A stretch of 64,000 nt of DNA from DATJLY01 sp963773665. GTDB lineage: Bacteria > Pseudomonadota > Alphaproteobacteria > ATCC43930 > CGMCC-115725. The notes below the pieces were generated by a model. It worked only from the letters and a program-made list of their open reading frames with translations, did not search any database and was not told where the DNA came from. Made by a program: the position numbers and the translations under genes. The stretch covers positions 1,364,001 through 1,428,000 of the forward strand of contig CAVZBZ010000001.1 of NCBI GenBank assembly GCA_963773665.1, in the 5' to 3' direction. This document shows, in pieces, positions 1-8,916 of the stretch (within the stretch, counting starts at the first letter, position 1; each line of letters opens with the position of its first letter).

Positions 1-40
1 TCTTCGGCACCGGATAGGCATTCGGCGTTGCGTTCGTCAT
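1..40 (-). CDS. Start of a gene cut by the window edge
   Basis: Only the first 13 codons are present (MTNATPNAYPVPK, then the edge). The ATG lies at 38-40 on the minus strand. An AGGTG Shine-Dalgarno-like stretch sits a few bases upstream. The frame is the next one downstream of the peptide-binding-protein gene, 37 bp away, so it is probably the third gene of that operon. The product cannot be identified from this fragment. Confidence 0.5.
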   Translation of the reverse strand, partial: MTNATPNAYPVPK

Positions 41-77
41 GACACCTTAACCTTTCGCGCGGCGGTCATGACGGACA

Positions 78-1655
78 CTAATGCACGAGCCACACATCGG
101 CCAGATCCTGGCCGATGAAATGGCTCGGCGTGATGGCCCAGCCTTGCACGCGCGAGGATGTCACGACGATCCGGTTCCACCACAGGAGCGGCACGGTATA
201 GGCCTCGGTCAGGGCGCGGCGCTCGAACGCGCGCACGATGCCGGCGCGCTTGGCCGCGTCCGTCGTCACCGCCTGCCCGACATAGAGCGCGTCGAGATAG
301 CGGTCGGTGGCACCCGAATAGTCGATCGGCGAAAGATCGTGCGAGACGAATTTCGTGAGCTGGATGGTCGGATCGTCGTAGAAATCGCCCTGGAAATCCT
401 GCGCGACGTCGAAATCGCCGGCTTCGGCCGCTTTCTGCCAGTCGAAGATGTTGCGCTTGTCGATCTCGGTGGTGACGCCGATCGCGCGCCAGCTTTCGGC
501 AAGAAGCTGTGCACCGGCGTCATGCGGCATCGGGATGTCGCGCTCCATAAGCTTCAGATGGAGGTCCTTGACGCCGGCCTCGGCGAGCAGCCGCTTCGCC
601 TCGGCGCGCGAGCCCGCGATGTCGTGCGAGAAGCCCGGGAGCGAGGCGAGTTCGGCCTCGGGCGCGGCCATGGACGATCCCGGCCGCATCAGCCCGCCGA
701 CATATTTCAAAAAGGTCGTGCCCTGCAGCTTCTCCGCAGCAGCCCAGCGGTCGATCGCGAGCGAAAGGGCGCGGCGCACGCGCGCGTCGTCGAACGGCGG
801 GCGCTTGGTGTTGAAAACGACGAGCAGGTTCGAAAGCCACGGGCTCTCGCTCGCCGTGACGCGGTCGCCCATCGTCTCCACGAGATCGTCGCGTTGCGCC
901 GGCGTCACGCCGCGGAACTCGGCCATGATCTTGCCGCTCTTGTAGGCGCCCATGACCGCGCCCGGAGCGATGAAATCCGCCTGATAGGCTTCGAGATAGG
1001 GGCGGCCCGGCTCGAAATAATGCTCAAAGCGCGCCCCGCGCCAGTATTTCCCCTTCTCGTGCGCGACGAACACGAACGGCCCGGTGCCGAGAATCTGCGT
1101 CTTCGGGTAAAGCGGATCCTGGGCCAGCTTCGCAGCGCTGTAGATGCAGTTCCAGGGCGAGGCGAAAGTCGCGAGCATCGCCGCGTCGGGCCATTTGAGG
1201 TGGAAGACCACCTCGAGCGGGCCCGGCGTGTCGATGCTGGCGATGCCGCCGTAATCGACCTGCCGCGCCGAGACGAGGCCCGGCGGCGGATGGAGGATGC
1301 GCTCGTAGGTCGCCTTCACGTCGGCCGAGGTAAAAGGCGTGCCGTCGTGAAACGTCACGCCCGGCTTCAGCGTGAAGCTGTAGGTGAGCCCGTCCGGCGA
1401 CGCGGTCCACGACTTCGCCAGATCGCCCACGATCTGCGGATAATTCTCGGCATCGAATTTGAGAAGCGTCGAGTAATGCGGCGCCACCGGCTGGAGGAAG
1501 GCGAACGAGGTGTTGTCCTCGCAGTCATAGTCGTTGGGCTCGACCGTGACGGCGAATTCGAGCGTGCCGCCGGGCTGCGGCGCGCCCGCGTGCGCGGCGG
1601 CGCCGAGCGCGGCGAGCACGACCGCGCCCGCGAGCAGGCATCGGATCGGAGTCAT
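78..1655 (-). CDS. ABC transporter substrate-binding protein, peptide/nickel (DppA/OppA) type
   Basis: Periplasmic binding protein of the SBP_bac_5 family, about 525 residues, the usual length. The chosen start (MTPIRCLLAGAV) gives a clean Sec signal peptide ending near AAAHAGA and has a GAGGGG Shine-Dalgarno; longer in-frame extensions are arginine/serine-rich and unlikely. Family features visible are YPQIVGDLAKSW, the LKPGVTFHDGTPFTSADV segment near residue 110 and RVRRALSLAIDR in the second lobe. It follows the TAXI-type binding protein by 16 bp, so the two are co-transcribed, yet no permease or ATPase gene lies in the window. The ligand is unknown; the family binds peptides, nickel, opines or other small molecules. 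Confidence 0.88.
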   Translation of the reverse strand: MTPIRCLLAGAVVLAALGAAAHAGAPQPGGTLEFAVTVEPNDYDCEDNTSFAFLQPVAPHYSTLLKFDAENYPQIVGDLAKSWTASPDGLTYSFTLKPGVTFHDGTPFTSADVKATYERILHPPPGLVSARQVDYGGIASIDTPGPLEVVFHLKWPDAAMLATFASPWNCIYSAAKLAQDPLYPKTQILGTGPFVFVAHEKGKYWRGARFEHYFEPGRPYLEAYQADFIAPGAVMGAYKSGKIMAEFRGVTPAQRDDLVETMGDRVTASESPWLSNLLVVFNTKRPPFDDARVRRALSLAIDRWAAAEKLQGTTFLKYVGGLMRPGSSMAAPEAELASLPGFSHDIAGSRAEAKRLLAEAGVKDLHLKLMERDIPMPHDAGAQLLAESWRAIGVTTEIDKRNIFDWQKAAEAGDFDVAQDFQGDFYDDPTIQLTKFVSHDLSPIDYSGATDRYLDALYVGQAVTTDAAKRAGIVRAFERRALTEAYTVPLLWWNRIVVTSSRVQGWAITPSHFIGQDLADVWLVH

Positions 1656-1671
1656 TGCGGTGACCCCTCGG

Positions 1672-2790
1672 TCAATGGGACTCGGCAGCCGATTGCGTCT
1701 GCCAGCGCTCGAACTGGCTGAACAGCTCGTCCTTCTGCTGCTGCGACATGCCGGCACCCGTTGCCTTCAGCCGCTCGTCGAGGAAGCGTTCGAAGACCGC
1801 CTTCATATCCTGCGGCCCTGCCTTCTGCTGCGCCACCGGGGCGTTCCGCGCGAGCCATTGCTCGGCCGGCGGGAAGCGGCGCCAGCCGGGCAGGTCGGCG
1901 GCGAGATTGACCTCGCGCCATTTCGCGTTGTGGCCGGGCTCGATCAGTGTCGGGAACTGCGTGAACAGCGCCTCGACGAAATTGACGAGGTTATGATAGC
2001 GCTCGGTGCCTTGCTGCAGATTGGCGGCCATGAGGACGGTGCCGACCGCGACCGTATCGACCGGCGCATCCTCGCCGATGAGGCCCGGATAATCTTTGGC
2101 GGTGAGCCGCGTCGGCGCGTAGGACTGGGTGAGCGGACCCTTGAGCGGCAGCGACAGGAAATGGAGTCCCTGGCCGGGATCAGCCACGCGAAGGAGCGGC
2201 GCCGGCTTCGCCGCGACGAGCGCCACCGCGTCGATATCGCCATGCGCAAGCTTCGCGAGTGCCACGTCGGTCGGATCGCTCGTCGTCGTCACGGTGATGC
2301 CGAGAGCGGAAAAGAGCTTCTGCGTGGTGACGGGCGTGCCGCCGGTCGGCGGTCCGACATTCACCTTCTTGCCGGCGAGATCCGCGACCGTCTTGATGTC
2401 GGCGCGCGCGAGGAGATGGAATTCCTCGTTGTAGAGCCGCGCGATGTAGGTAATCGTCTCGACGCCCTGAATGAGTTTTTGCTGGCGCGCAAAGTCGAGC
2501 GAATCCGCTTCGACGATGGCGGCATCGATGCCCTTAAGGACCTTGAGATCGACGATGTTCTGCAAGGCGCCGTCGCCGAGCACCGGAACGACGCGGCGCG
2601 TCGCGCCGTCGTCGAGCAGCGCCGAAAGATCGGCGGCGATCTGTCCGGCGATGCCCGCCGTGTCGCCGGTCTCGAGCTCGACGACGCCGTGCGTGCCGCG
2701 GTCGAAGCTCTGGTCGGCGGCAAAAGCCGGCGCGAGGAAAAAGGACGCGGCTGCGGCCAGCGCCATTATACGTGCGAGCGATCGGTGCAT
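1672..2790 (-). CDS. TAXI-family TRAP-type solute-binding protein
   Basis: About 372 residues with a Sec signal peptide (MHRSLARIMALAAAASFFLAPAFAA). The body matches TAXI (TRAP-associated extracytoplasmic immunogenic) receptors: an N-terminal lobe about conversion of a ligand signal (GVVELETGDTAGIAGQ), KTVADLAGKKVNVG in the hinge region, then GTPVTTQKLFSALGI. I start it at the ATG at 2790 because upstream in-frame sequence is low-complexity and lacks a signal sequence. No DctQ/DctM membrane subunits are present in the window, so its transporter partner is either outside the window or absent. It is the first gene of a probable operon with the peptide-type binding protein downstream. Ligand unknown; family members bind glutamate or other carboxylates. 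Confidence 0.8.
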   Translation of the reverse strand: MHRSLARIMALAAAASFFLAPAFAADQSFDRGTHGVVELETGDTAGIAGQIAADLSALLDDGATRRVVPVLGDGALQNIVDLKVLKGIDAAIVEADSLDFARQQKLIQGVETITYIARLYNEEFHLLARADIKTVADLAGKKVNVGPPTGGTPVTTQKLFSALGITVTTTSDPTDVALAKLAHGDIDAVALVAAKPAPLLRVADPGQGLHFLSLPLKGPLTQSYAPTRLTAKDYPGLIGEDAPVDTVAVGTVLMAANLQQGTERYHNLVNFVEALFTQFPTLIEPGHNAKWREVNLAADLPGWRRFPPAEQWLARNAPVAQQKAGPQDMKAVFERFLDERLKATGAGMSQQQKDELFSQFERWQTQSAAESH

Positions 2791-2812
2791 TACGTTCCCC
2801 TCGGAGTCGGTG

Positions 2813-3625
2813 TCAGCGTTGCGCGAGCGCGGCGAGGTCCTGCTTTGCCTCGCTGTCGCCGAGCGCGCCGGCGAGCTTGTACCAGCGCGCCGCTTCTTCC
2901 GTGTCGCCATTCATGCCGCGCACGCCCCAGCGCGTGAGGAACGCGGGATCGTAGCTGTTGGCGAGGAGCCGCGCGGCGCGCGCATCGCCGGATTCGGCCG
3001 CGCGCTCGTAATAAAGCCGCGCCGAAGCGATGTCGCCGTCGGCAAGCCGCGCATCGCCGGCGGCCGCAAGAGCGCGCGGATCGGGCGCATCGCCCTGCGG
3101 CCGCGCTGGCGGCGGCACAACCGCAGGCAGCGCAGCGACGTGCGTCCGCGCCGGCCCGGGCGGCGCTTGCGGCGGCACCGCCGCGGCGACGCTGGGCGGG
3201 GGCGCTGTCGGCGCCGGTGCGACGGCGGGCGGTGGCGCAGCGACGGCAACTGCCGTCTGCGGCGCTGCTACGGCGACGCTGAGTTGCGGCGCTGTCGGCG
3301 CTGGTACGGCGGCGGGCGGCGGCGCTGCCGCGGCGCTTGGCGCGGGCGTGGCGCGCGGCGACTCGGGCGCTGTCGTTTGCGCCGCTTCGTTCGTGGACTC
3401 GCGCGCCGCTCCGGTCAGCTGCTGCACGGTCGCGCGCGCGACGACGCCGCGGTCGCCCAGCGAATTCACCGCGCCGGATATGAGGATTCCGGCAAACGCG
3501 AGGATTCCGAAATAGACAAGCGCGACAAGAACGCCGATCGCCACGCGAGTCCGCGGACGACGCGCATCCAAATCCGCAAGAGCGGCGCGCTCGCCCTTGA
3601 TGCGCGTCGCAGATTCGGCGCTCAT
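2813..3625 (-). CDS. Membrane-anchored Sel1-repeat protein with Ala/Pro-rich linker
   Basis: 270 residues. Residues 1-27 are charged and probably cytoplasmic, 28-52 form one transmembrane helix (VLVALVYFGILAFAGILI), and about 85-180 is an alanine/proline linker built of imperfect APAPTAPPPSVAVAAP-like units. The C-terminal 90 residues hold two to three Sel1/TPR-like helices (ADGDIASARLYYERAAESGD and DTEEAARWYKLAGALGDSEA). Sel1 proteins are protein-interaction scaffolds, here predicted to lie in the periplasm. The 3' end is 22 bp before the TAXI gene start, so it could be co-transcribed. The exact role is unknown. Confidence 0.75.
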   Translation of the reverse strand: MSAESATRIKGERAALADLDARRPRTRVAIGVLVALVYFGILAFAGILISGAVNSLGDRGVVARATVQQLTGAARESTNEAAQTTAPESPRATPAPSAAAAPPPAAVPAPTAPQLSVAVAAPQTAVAVAAPPPAVAPAPTAPPPSVAAAVPPQAPPGPARTHVAALPAVVPPPARPQGDAPDPRALAAAGDARLADGDIASARLYYERAAESGDARAARLLANSYDPAFLTRWGVRGMNGDTEEAARWYKLAGALGDSEAKQDLAALAQR

Positions 3626-3801
3626 GGCGGCGCGAACCGCGACACGGGGATTGCTGCTTCAGAACGAGAATGTACGAGCACGCACCATCATGGAATCTTG
3701 CGCACGCTTCCGTCAAGGCAGCCCGGCGGCAATTCCCCGATGTTTTTTTCATGGCACGCGCGGCGGCGGCGCTGTTCAATGAGAGTGGAGGTTGCACGCG
3801 G

Positions 3802-4266
3802 ATGAGCTATGTCGCGCAGGTCCTTCAGCCGGGCGAGGAAGTGATCGCTGCGACGCGGATCCACTGGTGGTTTCTGTGGCGCCGCACGCTGCCGCTCGTC
3901 ATCGTCGCGGCGGCGCTCGCTTCTTTCGCGCCGTCGCAGCAGAGCGATAGCCAGAACGCGCTGTTCGCGCTTGCCGGATTGGCGCTGATCCTGGGCCTGG
4001 CGCTCGCGATCGGCCCCGCGATCACCCGCGCCACGACCGAGCTTGCCGTCACCAACCGGCGCATCATTTACAAGCGAGGTTTCATCCGGCGCCACACCGT
4101 CGAGATGAACCGTTCCCAGGTCGAGAGCGTCGATGTCGATCAGGGCATGCTGGGCCGCATGCTCGATTTCGGCAACATCACCGTCCGCGGCACCGGCACG
4201 ACCTTCGAGCCATTCCGCTACATCGCAAATCCGCTGCGCTTCCGCAGCGCCATAACCGCAGGTTGA
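3802..4266 (+). CDS. PH-domain (bPH2) membrane protein
   Basis: 154 residues starting at MSYVAQVLQPGEEV, which has a GGAGG Shine-Dalgarno about 10 bases upstream. Two hydrophobic helices (about residues 28-48 and 52-75) are followed by a bacterial PH-like domain with the family hallmarks TTELAVTNRRIIYKRGFI, QVESVDVDQGMLGRMLDFG and a final GTTFEPFRYIANPLRFR. Proteins of this type are inner-membrane proteins of unknown biochemical role, often linked to envelope stress. It reads toward the helicase gene 46 bp downstream and is divergent from the Sel1 gene. Confidence 0.85.
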   Translation: MSYVAQVLQPGEEVIAATRIHWWFLWRRTLPLVIVAAALASFAPSQQSDSQNALFALAGLALILGLALAIGPAITRATTELAVTNRRIIYKRGFIRRHTVEMNRSQVESVDVDQGMLGRMLDFGNITVRGTGTTFEPFRYIANPLRFRSAITAG

Positions 4267-4312
4267 TGCCGCGGCTCTTGCCTTTCTGGGCGAATCACCC
4301 GATTTTGAGGTG

Positions 4313-6800
4313 ATGGGCGTGCTTTCCGGGCCTCGCGTTCTGGCCGTTCTCGGGCCGACCAACACCGGCAAGACCCATCTCGCCATCGAGCGCATGCTCG
4401 GCCACCGCACCGGGATGATCGGCTTCCCGCTGCGCCTTCTGGCGCGCGAGAATTACGACCGGGTCGTGGCGCTCAAAGGAGTTCGCGCCGTAGCCCTCAT
4501 CACCGGCGAGGAAAAGATCATCCCGCCGAGCCCGTCCTATTTCGTCTGCACCGTCGAATCGATGCCGCTCGACCGCGCGGTCGAGTTCCTCGCCGTCGAC
4601 GAGATCCAGCTCTGCGGCGACCGCGAGCGCGGCCATGTCTTCACCGAACGCCTGCTGCATGCGCGCGGGCTGGCGGAGACGATGTTTCTGGGCGCCGAGA
4701 CCATCCGCCGCTGTTCGCCGCCTCGTGCCCGACGCCGAGTTCGTGAGCCGCCCGCGCTTTTCCACCTTGCGCTATGTCGGCGCGAAGAAGGTGACGCGGC
4801 TGCCGCCGCGGAGCGCCGTCGTCGCCTTCGCCATTGCCGACGTGTTCGAGCTGGCCGAGCTGATCCGGCGCCAGCGCGGCGGCACGGCCGTGGTGCTGGG
4901 CGCGCTCAGCCCGCGCGCGCGCAACGCCCAGGTCGGGCTGTTCCAGTCGGGCGAGGTCGATTACCTTGTCGCGACCGACGCGATCGGCATGGGCCTCAAC
5001 ATGGATCTGGACCATGTCGCGTTCGCGCGCATCGTCAAGTTCGACGGGCACGCGCCGCGGCGCCTCAGCGCCGCCGAGATCGCGCAGATCGCCGGCCGCG
5101 CCGGCCGGCACATGAGCGACGGCACGTTCGGCACCACCGCCGAGCTCGACGAGCTCGAGCCCGAGACCGTCGAGGCGGTCGAGAATCACCGCTTCGATCC
5201 GCTCGAGCGGCTCTACTGGCGCAGCGCCAAGCTCGATTTCCGCTCGGCGCGGCACCTGATCGCGAGCCTCGAGGCGCGGCCGGTGACGCGCGGCCTGACG
5301 CTGGCGCCCGAGGCCGACGACCACCTGGCATTGCGCGCGCTGGCCAGGCTGCCCGACATCGAGGCGAGCGCCGACAATCCTGCGCGCGTGCGGCTCTTGT
5401 GGGAGGTGTGCCAGATCCCCGATTTCCGCAAGGTGATGAGCGAGACGCACGCGCGCCTGCTCGCGCGCATCTTCCGCCACCTCGCCGGGCCCGAGGCGCG
5501 CATCCCGGTCGACTGGGTCGCCGACCAGGTGGCGCAGCTCGACCGCACCGACGGCGACATCGACACGCTGATGAACCGCATCGCGCATATCCGCACCTGG
5601 ACCTATGTCGCCAACCGGCCGGACTGGCTCGCCCAGAGCGCGCAGTGGCAGGAGCGCGCCCGCGCCATCGAGGACAAGCTGTCGGATGCGCTGCACGACC
5701 GCATCACGCAGCGCTTCGTCGATCGCCGCTCGGCATTCCTGGTGCGCCGGCTCGAATCGGCGCGCGAGCTGCTCGCCTCGGTGAGCCGCGACGGCGAGGT
5801 CAAGGTCGAGGGGCATTATGTCGGGCGCCTCGACGGGTTCCGCTTCGTGCCCGACGAAGCGGCCGAGCTCGGCGAGCGGCGCACGCTGTTGGCCGCGGCG
5901 AACCGCGTGCTGCGCGGCGAGATCGCCGCGCGCGCGCGCGAGCTTGCCGAGGCGCCCGACGCGGAGTTCGAGCTTGCCGCCACCGGCCAGATCCTGTGGC
6001 GCGCCGGCGCGGTCGGCCGTTTGCTGCCAGGCGAGAGCGCGCTCGGCCCGCGCGTAGAACCGCTGCCGAGCGATTTCCTCGAAGGGCATCTGCGCGACGG
6101 CGTGCGCCAGCGCCTCGCCGCGTTCCTCGCCGAGGCCTTGGAGCGCGGACTTCCCGCCCTCTACCGCGCCCGCGGCGCCGAGCTTGGCGGCCCGGCGCGC
6201 GGCCTCGTCTATCAGCTGGCCGAGGCGCTCGGCACTTTGCCGGCGCGCGACGTGGCGCCGCTTGCGGCGGCGCTGCAAGGCGCCGACCGCAAGGCGCTGG
6301 CGCGGCTCGGCGTGCGGCTCGGCACCGAATCCGTATATCTCGAGCCGCTGCTCAAGCCCAAGGCGGCGCGGCTCCGCGCGCTGCTGTGGTCGGCGCGCAC
6401 CGGCGCCGCCAATCCGCCGCCACCCGAAGGCACGTCCGCGCCGCGCGACCAAGCGGTTCCGGGCGAGGCTTATGCCGCCATGGGGTTCGCGGTGCTCGGC
6501 TCCCGCGTGCTGCGCGTCGACCGGCTCGAGCGGCTTGCGGCTGCGGCGCGCCGGCTCGCGCGGCAGGGAACGTTCGCGGCGACCGAGGAGCTTGCCGCGC
6601 TGGCGGGCGCGCCGGCCGCGGAATTGGCGGCGATGCTGGCGAGCCTCGGCTATCGCGCGACGCTCGGCGAGAACGGCGCGGCCCTTTTCCACGCGCGCCG
6701 CCATCGCGCGGGGGGCGCGCACGCAAAGCAGCGCCGGCGCGCGCGGCCGCACAAGGACAGCCCGTTCGCGAAACTGAAGGAGCTGCGCCTCCTGCGATGA
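4313..6800 (+). pseudogene. SUV3-type ATP-dependent RNA helicase, frameshifted
   Basis: Residues from 4313 to about 4708 read as the first helicase domain, with Walker A GPTNTGKTHLA (about residues 14-24) and motif II VDEIQ. From about 4713 the reading continues one base over, with the SUV3-like rest: ATDAIGMGLNMDL, motif VI QIAGRAGRH, and a long C-terminal region ending in a basic tail. The homology is continuous across the joint at 4708-4716, so this is one gene with a frame change. Adding two C residues (CGCCCGCTGTTCCGC) would restore the family-like text TIRPLFRRLV. Either the gene is broken or the assembly dropped two bases in GC-rich sequence. Alternative GTG start at 4310. Its stop overlaps the S4 gene start (ATGA). 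The intact protein would be about 830 residues. Confidence 0.8.
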
Positions 6801-7132
6801 GCGAGCGCGGCGGCAGCGTCAGGATCGACAAGTGGCTGTGGTTCGCGCGCCTGGCGAAGACACGCTCGCTGGCAGCGCGGCTCTGCGAAGCGCGGCTCGT
6901 CACCGTCGGCGGCGCGGTCGTGACGAAGCCGCATCATCCGGTGCGGGTCGGCGAAGCGGTGACGGTGGTGCAGGGACGCGCGCGGCGCAGCCTCGTCGTG
7001 GCACAGCTCGGCGCGCGCCGCGGCCCGCCGGTCGAGGCGCGCCTTCTTTATGACGAGCCCGCCCCGCCAACGCCCTTGGCGCGCAGCGAGCCGAACTGGA
7101 CGCCGCTCCTCGACGAGGAGAGCTTGGCCTAA
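6797..7132 (+). CDS. S4-domain RNA-binding protein (Hsp15-like)
   Basis: 111 residues. The N-terminal S4 fold is plain: VRIDKWLWFARLAKTRSLAARLCEA followed by LVTVGGAVVTKPHHPVRVGEAVTV. The C-terminus is a short acidic tail. Family members such as Hsp15 (HslR) bind stalled 50S subunits carrying nascent chains; this is a family inference. The ATG overlaps the stop of the helicase (ATGA), which suggests translational coupling and a shared RNA-related role. In many alphaproteobacteria this helicase-S4 pair is followed by fdxA and carD; here those genes lie 36 kb away on the other strand. Confidence 0.88.
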   Translation: MSERGGSVRIDKWLWFARLAKTRSLAARLCEARLVTVGGAVVTKPHHPVRVGEAVTVVQGRARRSLVVAQLGARRGPPVEARLLYDEPAPPTPLARSEPNWTPLLDEESLA

Positions 7133-7162
7133 ACTCGCCGCACAACGCGAGGAGGGTCTCTC

Positions 7163-7771
7163 ATGAAGATCGCAGTCATCGGCGCCGGCAATGTGGGTCA
7201 GGCGGTCGGCAAGAGTTGGGCCGCGCGCGGCCACGCGGTGCGCTACGGCGTGCGCGATCCCGGCAAATATGCGGGGCTTACCGCCGCGCCGGTCGCGGAA
7301 GCCGCGCGCGAGGCCGAGGTTGTGCTGCTCGCGACGCCGTGGGGTGCCACCGAGGCGGCGGTGCGCGCGGCCGGCGGACTTGCCGGCAAACTCGTGCTCG
7401 ATGCGACCAATCCGCTCAAGATGGATGCGGACGGACTCGGCCTGTCGCTGGGCTACAGCATCTCGGCGGGCGAGATGGTGGCGCAATGGGCGAGCGGCGC
7501 CGCGGTGTTCAAGACGCTGAACACGACCGGATTCGGCAACATGGCAAATGCCGGGCGCTACAAGGCGCCGCCGGTGATGTTCTATGCCGGCGACGACCAG
7601 AAGCAGCGCGCGACGGTCGCCTCGCTCCTCGGCGATCTCGGCTTCGAGGCGGTCGATGCCGGGCCGCTCAGGAACGCGCGCCTGCTCGAGCCCTACGCCA
7701 TGCTGTGGATCGACCTTGCGATGAAGCGCGGCCTGGGCCGCGACTTCGCCTTCGCGCTGGTGCGGCGCTAG
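7163..7771 (+). CDS. NADPH-dependent F420 reductase-type (FNO-like) oxidoreductase
   Basis: 202 residues with an N-terminal Rossmann motif (MKIAVIGAGNVGQAVGKSW) and the conserved LDATNPLK stretch near residue 75, followed by SAGEMVAQWASGAAVFKTLNTTG. This is the NADP oxidoreductase, coenzyme F420-dependent family (COG2085). In bacteria without F420 these proteins reduce other small substrates, so the cofactor partner is uncertain. A GGAGG Shine-Dalgarno lies just upstream. It follows the S4 gene by 30 bp, possibly in the same transcript. Confidence 0.85.
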   Translation: MKIAVIGAGNVGQAVGKSWAARGHAVRYGVRDPGKYAGLTAAPVAEAAREAEVVLLATPWGATEAAVRAAGGLAGKLVLDATNPLKMDADGLGLSLGYSISAGEMVAQWASGAAVFKTLNTTGFGNMANAGRYKAPPVMFYAGDDQKQRATVASLLGDLGFEAVDAGPLRNARLLEPYAMLWIDLAMKRGLGRDFAFALVRR

Positions 7772-7893
7772 GACGCCGGCTCATAACCGGACATGCACTA
7801 CCAGAGATGGACGGATAGCGGCAACACCGACGATCCTGACCCTCAGCGGAAATGTATGCAACTCTTCGCCAATAAGTTGCTCACCGCCGGCGC

Positions 7894-8169
7894 CTAACGC
7901 CTGCCGAAGCCGCCGCGCCCCCGGCCGCCGCCATGCCAGCCGCCCCAACCGCCAAGGCCGATCGTGATGTCCGGGCCGACAAACCAGGGGAAGTCGTAGT
8001 ACGGGTAATAGGCGTAATACGGATAGTACGGATAGTAGGGATAGGCGCCGTAGGGCGCAGTCGTGGCAGTGGCAGCCATGGGCGGTGGCGGCGGTGACGG
8101 GGCCACGACGCAGCCGCTGCAGACGAGCAACGCGACGCCGAGCACCATCGGTAACTGTTTTATCGCCAT
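7894..8169 (-). CDS. Small tyrosine-rich putative lipoprotein
   Basis: 91 residues. The N-terminus (MAIKQLPMVLGVALLVCSGC) resembles a lipoprotein signal with Cys at about 20, although the lipobox CSGC is not ideal. The middle is a run of PYY units (about residues 42-58), and the tail is Gly/His/Arg-rich (GGWHGGGRGRGGFGRR). No known catalytic domain is visible. Such Tyr- and Gly-rich small envelope proteins are common but uncharacterised. It sits downstream of the CpxP-like gene on the same strand, 57 bp away. Confidence 0.55.
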   Translation of the reverse strand: MAIKQLPMVLGVALLVCSGCVVAPSPPPPPMAATATTAPYGAYPYYPYYPYYAYYPYYDFPWFVGPDITIGLGGWGGWHGGGRGRGGFGRR

Positions 8170-8226
8170 ATCGGCACTCCTCTGCGGGCGGCGCGCGCCG
8201 AACGCGCTGCCGCCAGACCTGCGGGA

Positions 8227-8694
8227 TCAGTCACGGCGATGTGTCAACAACTCGTCGGCGGTCTTCTGCTGGTCCGCGGAGAGCGCTTCATAGAGCGGTC
8301 GGAAGGCGGCGAGAAAACGCGCCTCGCCCTCGGCGCGGAGCGCGGCGAGCCGGGCCCGTGTCTCGAGGTACGCCGGTGCCGTCTGCGGCGGCTGCCGATC
8401 GGCCCCAGCCTGCGCCATCGCCGCATTCATCTGCGCGACGTCCTCGCGCATGGCGGCGGCGACCTTGTCCCAAAGCGGCGCCTGGGCGTCGGTGATCGCA
8501 AGCTCGGCCTTGAGGAAGGCGATGTGGCCCTCGACATGCGACCCGGGCATTCGGCCCGGCACGGCGCCCATCCGGTCGTGCGGGGGCGCGCCGGGCGTCA
8601 TCTGGGCAGCGGCCAGCGGCGGCGCAAATGCGGCACCGCAGGCGAGCGCCACGACGAGCGCAGCGGTGGCCCAGTTCGCATGTTTCCGTATCAT
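8227..8694 (-). CDS. Spy/CpxP-family periplasmic protein (LTXXQ motif)
   Basis: About 155 residues from MIRKHANWATAAL, chosen because an AAAGGAAA Shine-Dalgarno precedes it and a Sec signal peptide (ending near LAAAQ) follows at once. The mature part is helical, with HVEGHIAFLKAELAITDAQAPLWDKVAAAM and a C-terminal LYEALSADQQKTADELL, which corresponds to the LTXXQ repeat. Family members are ATP-independent periplasmic chaperones or stress sensors. An FNR/FixK-like palindrome lies 72-85 bp upstream, so the gene may respond to low oxygen. Confidence 0.75.
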   Translation of the reverse strand: MIRKHANWATAALVVALACGAAFAPPLAAAQMTPGAPPHDRMGAVPGRMPGSHVEGHIAFLKAELAITDAQAPLWDKVAAAMREDVAQMNAAMAQAGADRQPPQTAPAYLETRARLAALRAEGEARFLAAFRPLYEALSADQQKTADELLTHRRD

Positions 8695-8765
8695 CGGAAT
8701 TTTCCTTTCGCACAGCGGGCTCAAGCGCCGATGCGCAAGACTCGACGGAAATCGGCCGGGCCGCC

Positions 8766-8779
8766 CTGATGTGGATCAA
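8766..8779 (-). promoter_or_regulatory. FNR/FixK-type box, one mismatch
   Basis: On the minus strand the site reads TTGATCCACATCAG, nine of ten bases of TTGAT-N4-ATCAA. Its centre is 78 bp upstream of the CpxP-like start. Placing it at -41.5 puts the transcription start near 8731 with a 37-nt leader, but the -10 region (GAGTCT) is weak. Confidence 0.5.
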
Positions 8780-8890
8780 GGAGCGAACTGGACACCTACG
8801 CGCGAGAAACCGGATTATCAGTGCAGCAAGTCGGCGCCGGCGCCTCGCAGCCCTTGATTTGTGCACCGGACCGGACGTTGGCTAGGGGGC

Positions 8891-8916
8891 GCTAGATCGC
8901 ACGCCGGCGATCTAGC
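8891..8916 (-). terminator. Stem-loop over the stop codon of the DUF1989 gene
   Basis: Perfect 10-bp inverted repeat, GCTAGATCGC and GCGATCTAGC, with a 6-nt loop. It overlaps the stop codon of the DUF1989 gene. No T-run follows on the minus strand, so it may be a transcript-stabilising hairpin rather than a classical terminator. Confidence 0.4.

Noticed and set aside
4700..4735. Programmed frameshift in the helicase
   Set aside because: No slippery heptamer, stimulatory stem or stop codon arrangement as in known +1 sites; two lost C residues explain it better.
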